A stretch of 64,000 nucleotides of DNA from Chamaea fasciata (taxonomy: Eukaryota; Chordata; Aves; Passeriformes; Sylviidae): the NCBI GenBank assembly GCA_029207755.1, contig JARCOQ010000007.1:44845656-44909655 (forward strand), written 5' to 3'. A program made the position numbers and the translations under genes. This document shows positions 50,701-62,199 of this stretch, one piece after another. Each line of letters begins with the position of its first letter. Position 1 is the stretch's first letter. The notes beneath the pieces were generated by a model. That model did no database searches. It saw nothing but the letters and a program-made list of their open reading frames with translations, and was not told the DNA's origin.

Positions 50701-52398
50701 CTGTCTGTGACAGAAGCAGGAAAGCTGAAAATGAAGCTGGAATATTCAATTCCTATTAAAAGAAAAAAAAAAGAAAACAAACAAAAAAACCCACAAGAAC
50801 CAGGGCATGTTTGGAACTCCATTTGAACAATTCCAAGGCAGTAAAGTCTTATATCACTCAGAGGTTACAGAGAAACAGAGTAGATATTCAAATTGCAGAC
50901 TGGATACTGAAAAACAGACCAATTAATGCTTCATTTTCTCTTTACTAAATGCAGTCATGGCCTGCCAATCTTAATTTCAAGCCCAAATGATTTTCAAACC
51001 ATAACAAGAGAGTCTGTAATGTGTTTGATTTGTTTATAGTTTAACAGTTAAATGGGGGTTTTATTCTTATTTTCAACAGATTACTTAAAATTATTTTGCT
51101 GATGTATTGACAAGGGTGACGAGATATTTAGAATAACAAGATGTCCAAGCAAAGAAAAGTCAATTCCATTTCCTCATACTTTATGCAAACAAACATTGCC
51201 ATAGGTAAAACTTTCGGGATTTTTCTCTGTTACAATGGAACCTATGGATTAGTAACACACGATATTTAAAACAGTCAGCACATAGTGAGCAGTAACTCAG
51301 AAACTGTGGAAAATCTGTTTGGTATTTCACTGTTTAAACCAGATTTCACCCAGATCCTGGGTGCAAGTTCATCTAGCTGGGTGCAAGTAGTACTGCTTAG
51401 TGATGTACAGGTCCTAAAATAGTTCTAAATCCTCTGGGCTTTCTGATGGGAAGGCCGGGAGCTGTAATGTATTCTCCTATATTCAAAGGTTTTGGTTCAG
51501 CTCAAGGTTTCAAGAAACAAGGATGTCCTGGCTACATTTTCCTGGCTGTGAATGCAATCCCTGCACTGACAGGTACGATGGATAAGGAGGGACAGAGAGC
51601 AAGGGTCCAAGGACACCCTTCAGTGATTACCAAGGCACAGTAAAACAGGGGCAATCAGGAGACTTGCAGAAAAATAAAATTGTGAACCTAAGCAACATGC
51701 AAAAATTGTTGCACCAAGAGCCAATGTCACTCAAATTTTTCAGGGAACGGGAAAGCTACACAGGAAAGTATTTTTCCTGTGCCCTTCTTTTAATATTTTG
51801 ACTCATTACAATGACAATTTTCACAAGATGCACCAGTACACAGACTGTTGAGGTTTTTAGTAATCCAAACACTGCCTTATCATTCTTATGGAGTATATCC
51901 TAATTAAAAAAGAAACTATACAAGGAGGAGGGCGTTAAGCTGTCTTCTCTTGAGCATGGGGATACTATTGCTATGAAAATACATAAGAAATTTTCCACCA
52001 TTTTTTTGCTTTGCAAAATACCATTTTCATTAATTTCCCTGTACAATAGGCTTTTAAACTGAAATAAAACAGACACAAAGTTAGCACTACTGCTTGAAAG
52101 ACCTTTTTCTTTTCCCTCAAACACAAATACAGGAACATGTGGGATTTGCAACAATAACACAAGGAACACTTAATTTTATCACTGCTTTCATTATATCTTC
52201 CTGGGCACAAGGATATAAGAAGGAAATCAGTGTAGCTCCAGAACACAGAAGAAGAAAAATTTTATTAATCAAATTTTCATTTCACCTTTACTCATGTAAA
52301 ACTTTCAATAGTATATTAGAAGTTTTGCCCAATCAGGCTACCTAAAAGCCAGCGGCTGGTTTAAATATTTTGTCTTAAATGAACAACTTTACCTATGC
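47779..52398. other. 4.6 kb of unique sequence, no gene seen
   Basis: No supported gene or recognised transposon. Landmarks: (AATAGT)n-like run at 48932-48954; a stem AGTGGCTTT/AAAGCCACT at 50231-50255 with a flanking GCCT/AGGC pair; a small direct duplication of 'ctgggtgcaag' near 51358-51390. The right edge is the ACAAT target duplication of the LTR. Confidence 0.55.
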
Positions 52399-52403
52399 AC
52401 AAT
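52399..52403. repeat. 5-bp target site duplication, left copy (ACAAT)
   Basis: ACAAT immediately precedes the LTR start TGTAGTGG and is repeated exactly after its end (53109-53113). Confidence 0.85.
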
Positions 52404-53108
52404 TGTAGTGGTTTAAGGCAGATTTTGGGAGGAAAATCTTCCAAGGGGGCCCTCCTCCCCTCCCCCAACCAGTTCAGGGAAGAGAAAAAAAAACCTCCTC
52501 CAAGTGGAAAGAACCCTGTTTATTAAACAGATAAAGCACTCCCTAGCACAATAAATTTGACAATACCAGATGACAAGAACTTCGTGCTGCTCTGGAGAGA
52601 TGACAGGATTAGAAAATGAAGTCCTTCCTGGAGGTGGTTGCTCTGTCTCAATCCCTCTGGCGCTGGGAAACGCTGCACAGGATGGATCTTGGTGGGTTCC
52701 AGGTGCGAGCCCCCACGGCGCTCCCCCGAGTCTTTAGTCCAGAGAGATTTTAACAGTTCCAAGGGAAGACATAAAAAAGAGGAAAAAAACAGGAAAGGGA
52801 AAAAAAAAAAAAAGAAAAAAAAATAGGAGGAGAGGGGAAAAAAGTGAAGCTTCTCCTCCTCTGCTAGCTACTTCCTAACTAGCTAACTAACTACTGAAGA
52901 AAAAAAAAAAAAATCTCTCCGTCCCTCGCCGTGTGTTGCTGAATCTGACTCTCAAGGTCAGCCGGCAGAGGAAAGTTTCTGAAAACAAACCATGCACCCC
53001 TCCCTTCCCCCTGCTCCCAGACCCAACACCAAAGGCACACAGGGCAATAACCAACAGAGACCCAACAGACAATTGGGGATACAAACCTCACAACATCACC
53101 CCAGGACA
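52404..53108 (-). mobile_element. Solo ERVL-like LTR, 705 bp, minus strand, intact ends
   Basis: Read on the minus strand the element starts TGTCCTGG (from 53108) and ends CCACTACA (at 52404), the avian LTR pattern with TGT...ACA ends. It is flanked by a perfect 5-bp duplication ACAAT (52399-52403 and 53109-53113). A polyadenylation signal AATAAA (minus strand, 52519-52524) lies about 115 bp from the 3' end, which fits a short terminal region after it. The sense strand also has long T-rich runs (the A-rich runs at 52800-52830 and 52900-52913 on +) and a tandem GTTA/GCTA stretch. It contains more CpG than the surrounding DNA. No internal retroviral genes accompany it. Perfect duplication and intact ends make it probably the youngest transposon in the window. 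It is a different LTR family from the copies at 1819 and 15157. Confidence 0.88.
52519..52524 (-). promoter_or_regulatory. LTR polyadenylation signal AATAAA
   Basis: TTTATT on + is AATAAA on the transcribed minus strand, in context TTTAATAAACAG, about 115 bp before the 3' end of the LTR. The placement is as expected for the R/U5 side of a retroviral LTR. Confidence 0.6.
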
Positions 53109-53113
53109 ACAAT
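53109..53113. repeat. 5-bp target site duplication, right copy (ACAAT)
   Basis: Exact copy of 52399-52403, directly after the LTR end CCAGGACA on the + strand. Confidence 0.85.
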
Positions 53114-53201
53114 ATAATTCAAGTCAAAAAATTACAGAATTTTTACAGTTGGAAGGGACCTTTGGAGATCAAGTTCAACTCCCCTGCCAAGGCAGGATCA
53201 C

Positions 53202-53447
53202 CTAAAGCAAGCAACATAGGAAGTCTTCCAGGTGGGTTTTGAATGTCTCCAGAAAGGGAGACTCCACAACCTCCCTGGCCAACCTGTTCCAATAATTGGA
53301 CACACTCAATGTATAGAAGTTCCTCCTCATATTGAGGTGGAACTTCTTGTGTTTTAGTTTATGGCCATTGCTCCTTGTCCTGTCACTGGGCACCACTGAA
53401 AAGAGTCTGGCAGCAACCTCTTGGCACCCACCTTTGAGATTTTCCAT
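53202..53447 (-). pseudogene. CR1 ORF2 C-terminal remnant
   Basis: An 81-codon minus-strand frame whose residues 'RLFSVVPSDRTRSNGHKLKH' and 'YWNRLAREVVESP' correspond to the end of the CR1 ORF2 protein, terminating at the usual distance before the 3' untranslated region. Upstream ORF2 sequence is in other frames, so this cannot be expressed as part of an enzyme. Confidence 0.75.
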
Positions 53448-53958
53448 GCATTATTGAGATTCCCTATCTGTCTTCTCTTCTCCATGCTAATCAGTCTCTC
53501 CTCATTAGAGAGATGCTCCAGACCCCTCATCATCTTTGTGGCCCCTTCTGGACCCTCTCCAGTAGCTCCTTGTGTTTGCTGTACTGAGGAGCCCAGAACT
53601 GGGCTGTGGATGCAGCACTGCAGGTGTGGCCTCACTAGGGCTGAGTAGAAGGGTAGGATCAGCTCCCTTCAGCTGCTGGCCACGCTCTTCCCAATGCAAC
53701 CCAGGATATCATTGACTTTCCTGGCTGCGAGGGCACTGCCACCACATGGTCTGCTTGTCCACCCCCAGAACTCCCAGGTCCTTCCCAGCAGAGCTACTCT
53801 CTAGTATGACAGCCCCCAAGCTGTGCTGGTGTTTGGGGTTCTTCTGCCCCATGTGCAGGGCCCTGCACTTTTCCTTGCTGAACCTCATTAGGCTTCTCCC
53901 AACCCAAGTCTTCAGCTGATGAAGATCCCACTGAATGGTAGCAGAGCCTTCAGCTGGA

Positions 53959-54171
53959 TCAGCCACTCACCCTTTTTGTATCAGCAGCAAACTTGCTGAG
54001 GGTGCACTCTGGGCCTTCCTCCAGGTTTTTGATAACCTGGTTGAATAAGACCAGACACAGTACTGCTCCCTGGAGAATGCCGTTGACAGCAGGCTTCCAG
54101 ATGAATTCTGCTTCACTGATCACGACCCTCTGAGCTCTGCCATTCAGTTCTTGATCCACTTCACTATCCAT
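53959..54171 (-). pseudogene. CR1 reverse-transcriptase core remnant, catalytic Asp lost
   Basis: A 70-codon frame covering the reverse-transcriptase palm region of CR1 ORF2: 'NGRAQRVV', 'VLCLVLFNQVIKNL' and 'LSKFAADTK'. The usual catalytic pair in FADD is changed to FAAD. It continues, frameshifted, into the 53709-53966 piece. Confidence 0.75.
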
Positions 54172-54303
54172 TCATCTAGCCTACCCTTCCTGACCTGACC
54201 TATGAGGATGTTGTGGGAGACAGTGTCAAAAGTCGAGGTAGACAACATCCACTGTTTTCATCAACCCACTCTGCCATGTCATCATTGAAGGTTATGAGAA
54301 GTC

Positions 54304-56249
54304 AATTTACAAATAGCCAAATTCTGTTGCTACTTCCAGAGACACATATGGGACATAGCCTCAGATCCACAGAGTTTGCAATCTAACTAAAGACAATATG
54401 AATAAAGGTAAATGCTTCAAAGTCATATGAAGGGAGATAAATGGTAACTGCAGATGTAAGAGTTTGCTGTATGAATGAGTTAAAGCTGCTGATTTCTATC
54501 CCTCTGCCATAGAATGGCTATGTGCAGAATAGCAATCAATATGCTGCTATTTTCTGTTACTTTTTCCTTATTTTACTTTTTTTTTACAAGATCTCCATGT
54601 AAATTTGCTTGCTGATAGTGAGAAGGATTTATGCTTTCATGCCAGCAACCTTCAACAAAATTGTCTGCTAAGTGTGAGCTTTTAACAAATTTTAATAAGG
54701 ATTCTTATAATCAATGTTATATTGACTAATGTGGCTGTAAGAAGATCTATTTAGTGGGGGGAAAAAAGAAGAATAAAACACCTGGGTCAATTTGACATTT
54801 CATTTTCTACTCGGTGTTACCACTCTTTCAAAAACATCCTTGTACAGATACTTCCTGATTATCAGAAAAATTAATGATTAGCTTGAAACCAGGAAAAAAA
54901 CAGAGAAATATTGCAACTGCAGGAAAGGTTCTGTGTGCTAGACACAGTTTTTAATGAGCAATCGACAAAGAAGTTCTTCTAGAAATATGATAAACGTGTC
55001 GCTAACAGGAAAAAATACAACCCTCTTTATTTCCTTTCTTTTTTATTTTTTTGCCCCACAAAAGATGAAAGTTTTCTAACACTTAAGAACACCTTCCATT
55101 AAAGAGACCAGACACATTAGGCACAATTTGTCAGGGCATGAAGCCCCAAAACTCACTTTGGGTGCTAAAAGGCATCATTTATGAAGTCTCATTTTTGAAA
55201 ATCTATTAATTTTTTCCCTTTTAATTTCCCAGTATTATCAGTGCTTCATTGGCTGAGTAGTACCTAAGATTTTGTAATTCCTCAGGACTATGAGATGCAC
55301 AATATAGACATTTCTAGACTTCTAGAAATTTTGCTGTAGAGTACTGTCAAATCACATATAATTCCACACAAAGCACCAGAGAAAGAGATGCCTCCTTTCA
55401 TGTCCAGAAATATTATTTGAGCATTCTCTTGATATATAGGAGGCCAATGTACTAATTCCTTTTTCTGCTTGATCTATGACAGAAATCTGCACTTAGGTCT
55501 GTGTCAGTGCACTGAAGAAAAGCCCTCTCATGGTCTGCCTCTGAAGTTGTTCTGTTTTGTAGGAAACACGTGGCTACTCTGGGAGAAATAGAGAAAGCTA
55601 AAGGAGAATTCTGTAAACTGGTTGTTAGGGCATTCACTAGAGAGACTCAAGACCTAAACCCTGCTCTGATAAATATTTCAGGATCTTCTCTCTCTTATTG
55701 AGACTTGTTTACTTTGTATAAAATCCTTAAATATTATTTGAATTGGGATGAGTACCCAAGTATCTCAACTGCCCAAATCACCAATTCCAGCAGTATTATC
55801 TCTTCAGGCCACTAAGTAGCTGACTGCTTACCCAAAGCAGAATATCCCCAACAAGGACTGAATGAGACTGATCCTATAGCCCTCATGGCCCCAAAGCTAC
55901 AATGGTTTAAGAAAACAGATGCCTAATCCCTCTGTTATAATCTAGTCAAATATGTTAAAAATTTTGTGGTATCCTACAACATAAGTGGATGCTGAAGATA
56001 GAGATAAGAAAGAAATTTTCTCCTTTTTTTTTTTTTCTGGGAAATTAATGATTTTATCTAAATGGTATCAAAACCAAGAAAAAAGAAAAAGACTTAATAA
56101 GGGGAAATGGCACTTATTTATTAAGAGACAGAAGGCCCCAGGTCACATCTTGTCTCAGCCTACTGCCACAGTTCCTTAAGTCTATTTTCATACATGCTGC
56201 TGACAATTCTGCTTGCTGGAAATACAGTAGTCTAGGCATTAACACCCAT
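54304..56249. other. Unique spacer between two inverted CR1 copies, no gene seen
   Basis: About 1.95 kb of AT-rich unique DNA with a T13 run at 56024-56036 and a pyrimidine-rich stretch at 55023-55052. No supported gene. It would form the loop if the flanking CR1 copies paired. Confidence 0.55.
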
Positions 56250-57480
56250 TCGTGTTTTACCAACCCAATAACCTTCCACTGCATTGGCTGGCTTGGTAAA
56301 TAATGAAAGAAGTGTGAGCATTGTCCACATCAGTTTCAGTAAGGCTTTTAACAGTTTCCATTGTATCATCACACAGAAGCTGATGAAGCATGAGTTAGAT
56401 GAGCCTATACTGATTGAGGTGGACAGAAAACTGGCTGAATGGCAGGGCCCAAAGGGTGATCAATTCTAGTTGGAGGCCACTAAATAGCAGTATAACCCAG
56501 AGGCCTATACTGGGTCTGATCCTGTTTAACACCTTCCTTAATGAACTGGATGACAACGTAAACTATACCCTCAGAGTGTTTGCTGATGATACAAAACCAG
56601 GAGAACTGGCTTAAACATTAGACAGTTCAGCCATCATCCAGGGGGACCTTGACAGGCTGGAGAAATGGAATTACATGTACTTTGGGAAATTCAGCAAGGA
56701 AAAGTACTAATTCCTGCACCTGGGGAAGAATGACCCCAGGTAAATGCTGGGGGCCACCCAGCTGCAAAGGAACTTGGCAGAAAATGACCCACAGTTCCCA
56801 GTGGATACCAAGTTTTACAGAGACCGACAATGTACCCCTGTACCTGAGCAGGGTCACAGTACCCTGGGCTGCATTAGGAGGAGTACTGCCATCAGGCCAA
56901 GGCATGTGATCCTTCTCATTTACTGGTGAGGCCTTGCCTGGAGTACTGTGTTCAGTTCTGGGTCCCCAAAACAAGAGAAAGATGGAGCTGTGGGGATTTG
57001 GACTTGAGATTTTCTTTGGTCCTGTGGTGCCAGAGAGGACCCAGCAAAAGATGGCAAAGATGAGGAAGGGACTGGAGCACATCTTCTGCAAGGAAAGACT
57101 GAGAGAGCTGGGTCAGTTCAGTCTGGAGAAAAGAAGGATTGGGGGTTGGATCTCAGAAGAGTGTAAAAATACCCAAACAGAACCTGCAAAGAGGACGGAG
57201 CCAGCCTCTTTTCAGTGGTGTCCAGGAGGCCAGATGACCAGAGGCAATGAGCAAAAACTGGAAAACAGGTGGTCCCATCTGAACATCAGGTAACACTTCT
57301 TTAATGTGGTGGTGACTAAGCATTGGCACAGGTTGCCAAGGGAGATTTTGAAGTGTTCCTCCTTGGAGGTACTCAAAAAAACATCTGAGTGTAGTTCTGA
57401 GCAACCAGCTCTAGATGACAGGAGGATTGGACCAGATGACCCCCAGAGGTCCCTTCCAGTCTCAATCATTCATATGATCA
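56250..57480 (+). mobile_element. Long CR1 LINE copy with broken ORF2 and complete 3' end (plus strand)
   Basis: Sense CR1: 'ttttaccaacccaataacc', 'catcagtttcagtaaggctttt', 'ctggctgaatggcagggcccaaag', 'aggcctatactgggtctgatcctg', 'gtgtttgctgatgatac', 'agcaaggaaaagtac', 'ctggagtactgtgttcagttctgg', 'actggagcacatcttctgcaagg', 'aggttgccaagggagattttgaag', ending 'gatgacccccagaggtcccttcc' and 'catatgatc'. The frame at 56414-56614 keeps 'NGRAQRVI' and an intact FADDTK reverse-transcriptase motif, and the one at 57306-57536 keeps 'KHWHRLPREI' of the ORF2 C-terminus. In-frame stops and frameshifts separate them (for example a stop just after FADDTKPGELA and one at 57291-57293). 5'-truncated within ORF2, so an immobile relic. 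Confidence 0.92.
56414..56614 (+). pseudogene. CR1 reverse-transcriptase core remnant
   Basis: A 66-codon frame with 'WLNGRAQRVI', 'ILGLILFNTFLNELD' and 'LRVFADDTK', the palm-domain part of CR1 ORF2. The catalytic FADD is intact, unlike the inverted copy at 53959-54171. The frame closes shortly after this motif; the continuation is in other frames. Confidence 0.75.
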
Positions 57481-57481
57481 A
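57306..57481 (+). pseudogene. CR1 ORF2 C-terminal remnant
   Basis: A plus-strand frame with 'VTKHWHRLPREILKCSSLEV' corresponds to the end of CR1 ORF2. It has lost the expected stop and reads on into the 3' UTR ('DDRRIGPDDPQRSLP' is translated UTR). Confidence 0.65.
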
Positions 57482-59870
57482 ATACCATATACTCATCATA
57501 TATAACAATGTTCCAGGATGTTTATCACTGCAATAGCCTAAATCCCGTAGCAAATGCCCTTTTCCCTTCACTAGCCCTAGAGATTTCAAGTGCATTCAAG
57601 TGCCTTGTGCAGCATCTCATTCTGAGATGTGGGGATGTCTGAATTTTTCATGTAAATTTTTAAATACGGTTTTCTACCTGAACAAGAAATCTTGCAGGGA
57701 TTCAAAGTCCTTGTGTGCTTGTTACATTTTATTTATGAGTTTCCACTGTACTTACAGATCTGGGAACCAAATTTACAATTGACATAGAAAGATGTATTCT
57801 TTTATCCCTGCCACTTTGCTAGCTGAGAAGCAACTGCTGTCACTAGGGAGTGCAAGGTCTTGTGAGTATCTAGCTCAGTGTCAATGATCACCTGTGACAA
57901 ACTGACCAAGAGTATCAGAGAGAAAAATACCCTTTCAAATGCATGAAAAAGACATGAATTCCTATCCCCGTGGAAGCTCCGTTCTCACAAATTCAGAAAG
58001 CACAACTATCACTATGTCTGCCATTAAAGTTTAAAGAATTAATAAGTTTCAATAAATGTAGGTTTATCTGCTGGGCAACTTTAGATGCAGACATGTCTGC
58101 CTATACTAACTCTAATTAAAACATCTAAGAGAGCACCTCTATTTCCCTCAGCAAATCAAATATTCACCAAGCTGGTCTCACACTGTGAGCTGCAGAAAAC
58201 AGTTCAAGTCCTTCCCTTTGCAGCTCTATGCAGAGAAAGCAGCTTCAAGCATACTCTTTACTCTTAAAGATGAATAAATAATTAACATGATGGGTGAAGT
58301 ATATCCATCTGGAAAAATAATTCTTTAAAATGAAAGATTTGGGAGAATAAAAATATACAAGAATTTCTGAAGGGTGCTTGTCAGAGGAGATTCAAAGGGG
58401 AATCCAAGCTGAATCCAAAGATTCAAATAATAAGTCTTTATCTACATGAAGTAATGCCCTTATTCTGTCCGGTAGTGAGGTGACAGCCAGGATGAAATTG
58501 AGTGCACTCTGCTTACAAATACTCAAAATCATTATTCCACCATCAGCTCTTTTCTGTGTATAGGCACTTCTGAAAAGATCACATGCAGATTCTCTAATCC
58601 TTCCTTTGGCTATTTGTGTCCAAATTGCAAAAGTAATTGAAAGGCTATATTTAACCTGTCTCCTGCCTAGCCAGGCTTGACTTGAGGCTTCAGCTCCAAG
58701 AACCAGCCCTGATGCATTTGTATTGCCTTGTAGGAAAATCTTGAGTCTCAGCTAGGTTGCATCCTTCTGCAGTCTCCCAAACTGGAGAGCTGGTCAGCTC
58801 CAAGAGCAGAGACAAAGGACAAGGCCAGCAGTAAGTGTGGTGGGTCACCCAGTAGAGAGAGAGCATTCCAGCCCTGGAATATGCATATACAGGACTCAGT
58901 ATAGTCATTAGGTCCACAGCACGCAAATTCCCATTCCAGTGAGCCTAAATCACAGCAGAAAGACAATTAAGGAAACAGAGGAACTAAAGCAGACCCTCCC
59001 AGTGAGGAGCAGGGAAGTAGAAGAATGATGCGCACTAAAATTTTATGTTCTCAGACCTGAAGATTTGAAAATCAAATTTTAATATATTCCTAAAACTTAT
59101 CTGATGTTAAGCAGTGTTTCTACCAACACAAGTATTGCAGATACAGCTGTGAGATTTCTTTCTAAACATATTCTCCATGGAAATAAAATGTTCCTGTGGC
59201 AAGAGGTGAAGTGAGGAGTACAGGGTAATCTGACTTAAATGTAACACTGGTGAGATCCAATCCAGCCCAGTGAGGGTCTGTCTTTGACATGCTCTTAAGA
59301 TCACCTGGATAGCTGTAGCCCACACTTAGGCAAAATAATTTTGCTGCTAGTTCCATGCCACAAGACTTTTATCATGGAATAACATTTTCCTGTCTCAGTA
59401 GAAGCTTCAATTAATGATTAATTCAAGAATACAAATATGCTGTATTTGGTCCTCATGTTTCAGTGTTGGAGAAAATACTACCTAGGACATAAAAAGTTCA
59501 AGACCTGTCAAAAATTGGGAAACACAAGAACCACGTCAAAGCCACTTCTGTTGGGTACATTAAACTGTTACTGCTCAGGCAGCAAGAAGACACAGGCAGA
59601 AGCCACAATTGTGTTGAAAAATCTAAGTGAAAGTAGATGAAGAGTAAAATTTGGGATACTAACAATCTGTAAAAATGGCCTCCCCCCACACATTTTTTTT
59701 TCATCTTTTTTACATCTTTAAGAAAAAAAGATGTCACATACCAGGTAGATGTTCGTAGGTCTTCGTATTTCCACTTGTCATTCAGCGCTCATTATTTCAT
59801 GGACTGCCTAAGGAAAATAGGAATTTTAACCATTATACAGTTCATTGCCCTGTTAGATTGTGAATCACAA

Positions 59871-59878
59871 ATGCAAAT
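59871..59878. promoter_or_regulatory. Octamer motif ATGCAAAT
   Basis: A perfect POU-family octamer word in context 'cacaaatgcaaatgctt'. One such word is expected by chance every few tens of kb in AT-rich DNA; its placement in a conserved-looking block is the only reason to note it. Confidence 0.25.
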
Positions 59879-60083
59879 GCTTTAAATGTCCTTTTGTCCT
59901 ATAGCAAATATGAATAAAGAAATAAAGAAAAATTAATCCCTCTCTAATTTGTCACTTGTGATCAAAAGACCAAATAAGAGAAATTTATTCAGGCAAATAC
60001 TATACATAGAATGAATTAATAATACAATCATTTGCCTTGTCTAAGAAATTGAATCATGGAAGCTGTGCCTTAATTTGTAAAAG

Positions 60084-60119
60084 CAATTGCAATAAATGAT
60101 TCGAAATTTATTGCACTTG
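60084..60119. other. Hairpin with 14-position arms
   Basis: CAATTGCAATAAAT (60084-60097) and ATTTATTGCACTTG (60106-60119) pair at 13 of 14 positions around an 8-nt loop GATTCGAA. It lies in the AT-rich block at 59860-60330. Confidence 0.6.
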
Positions 60120-62199
60120 ATCCACAGGAAAAAATTAATTTCTCCTTAATATAAAAAAATTCCAAAGGTTTCATTGTAACTCTAGGCAAGGTAAAGAATG
60201 AATACTCCTGAAACTGAAGTAGTTATGAGTCATGTGCTGAAAGGTTTAAATAAGAATTGCAGTGCATTTTGAGAAAAGAAAGAAATTGCCTGAGACTTTG
60301 CTTCATTAGAGAAATGCAGCTAAGATTTATTCATTAGAAATTGATGCATTTATCTGAAAGAGGATATTTTATTTTGAAAAAAAAATAACGACTTTTAAAA
60401 TGTTTTCCAAAAAGTGACATCAAGGAGTCTATTCCTACCTGTTGATTATTGCCACCATGAAACTACAAGTTTATTGGTCACAGTCAGGGATTAGCAGGCC
60501 ATTGTCCCAAACACTGGACAAGTATTTCATACTGTTAACACTTCAGCACCTCAGGCCATATATCAGTATCAAATTCAGCAAAGCACTGGAACCTGCCTTA
60601 ATTTTGAATGTGCACACCAGTATCTCCCAATTCCGTAAAGCACAGAACTAATTTCATTGTGTCCCATTTTTTTTTCTTTGTCTGACTCCAGTCTAAGCCC
60701 ATTTTGTCCTCTATGTCTTCACAGAGTGTTTAAGTTCCAAAAGAAATTCTTCCATTCAGGTTCAATGACATAATTTTTTAAAAGGAGACTTAGCTATTTA
60801 AGGCCCAAGCCATTTGAACTAAAGCATACTAGATCATTTGGAAATTAAGTATACTCACCTTTCTTTCTATTATAGTCCTGCCGTAACTACATAATTCAGA
60901 ATAGCAATATCATGAATGCGTATCATAAGTTTAATGATTACAATTAGTAGGACCTAGAGACATATAGCGCTAATCTTATGAAATCTTTCATGTTTAATGC
61001 TGCTTTAAGAAATCTCTAAAATGACACTCCAGATTTCCATCTAATTCCCAGAACAATACTTTTAATCTTGTTATGAAATTAGTATTTTATACATATTTAG
61101 CTAACATTGCAAACTTACTTCACTTTCTTATTTTAGAATATATTCACAGACTTAAGACACTATTCTATTAAACACTTCCCAGAACCTTATGCTGTAGGGC
61201 CGCAGCAGTATGCAGTCAAGTTTCTGCAGTATGGCATTAAGGTCATCACATGGAGGCTGTTTCCAGTTAAAGGAGGAAAGACTTCCAGAGACAACAGACC
61301 CATATGTGTTTGGTTCTACCTTACTTTTTCATATCCAGGGAGAAATCCATCTCCAGCCTCTCCATCCTGTTCATCTGTGCTACACACAATGCGCAAGGAT
61401 TGTGAAAACAAACTCACTACCACATTTAAAGCCTTATCCACTTAAACTATTGGTCCAATTTCTCAGCTACTTCAGTACTTCACATATTTTTCTTAGAGTC
61501 GGATGTCACTCTCCACTATATCAGAAATGCTATGTCCTCTTCTAAACAGGACAGCTAATTCTGGGATATGAAGACCTTTAGAGCTGAACTTTGCAAAAGC
61601 ACTGTCTATCATATATCCAGTCAGTAACCCATATTTAAGTCAACAGCCTGTCTTTCTGAAATTCTCTCCCCAGATTTCAGTTTTACTGTCTTCAAAGGCT
61701 GCTTCTTCTGAGAGAAGCAAACTTACTCAGCAATGGATATCTTCCCTGGAGAAGGGAACCATTCTTCCTAATCATTCAACCAAATAAGAACATGTCTAAA
61801 ATTTTCCTTGTGAGAAGGGGGAGATGAGGTACCTGCATGCAGATATGTGCGTTCTAGCAGGAAAGTACAGGGAGATTAAGAACAGTCATGAAATTTGGTA
61901 CACACAGAAGTGATACTAAAAAGCTACAGGAGCATATTTGTCACTTCTTTAGGAAAAAAACATACCAACAATTACAACAAAAGCTGAAGGATATATATAA
62001 GAAAGCTTTCAGGCTGTTGTAAGAGATATTAAGAGATAATTTCTATAATTGCTGTAGTAACTGAAGTTTCATACACAAGCAAAATACACTGTTTCTTAAT
62101 GTGAAGGAAATGGCTTATAGTTTGGGGATCCTTCTGCCTCATGCACTTCAAAAAAATTTTACACTGTAGTTACTATTTACTTCACTGCTTGATGACTCA

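Larger units (their letters stand above)
53131..54303 (-). mobile_element. Long CR1 LINE copy with broken ORF2 C-terminal half (minus strand)
   Basis: Antisense CR1 on +: tail 'attacagaatttttacag', 'ttggaagggacctttggagatcaagtt', 'ctccagaaagggagactccacaacctcc', 'tcctcattagagagatgctccagacccc', 'gtggcctcactagggctgag', 'actttcctggctgcgagggcac', 'ctgagctctgccattcag' and 'gaggatgttgtgggagacagtgtc'. On the minus strand, ORF2 reverse-transcriptase and C-terminal sequence is spread over several frames: the 54171-53959 frame with 'NGRAQRVV' and 'FAADTK' (one catalytic Asp of the usual FADDTK is Ala), the 53966-53709 frame with 'KDLGVL', and the 53447-53202 frame with 'NGHKLKHKKFHLNMRRNFYT' near the protein end. 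Frameshifts and the lost Asp show it is dead. Its 3' tail lies 17 bp from the LTR target duplication. Confidence 0.93.
57481..62199. other. 4.7 kb of unique sequence, no gene seen
   Basis: No supported gene or clear transposon. The interval 58680-58960 is less AT-rich. The block 59860-60330 is AT-rich, with a perfect octamer ATGCAAAT at 59871-59878 and a hairpin at 60084-60119, and reads like a conserved noncoding element. A 111-codon frame at 61210-61545 (+) has no recognisable domain. Confidence 0.55.

Noticed and set aside
56627..57091. 154-codon minus-strand open frame, the longest in the window
   Set aside because: It is antisense to the CR1 at 56250-57480 and has no resemblance to a known protein; GC-richer CR1 sequence readily gives long antisense frames.
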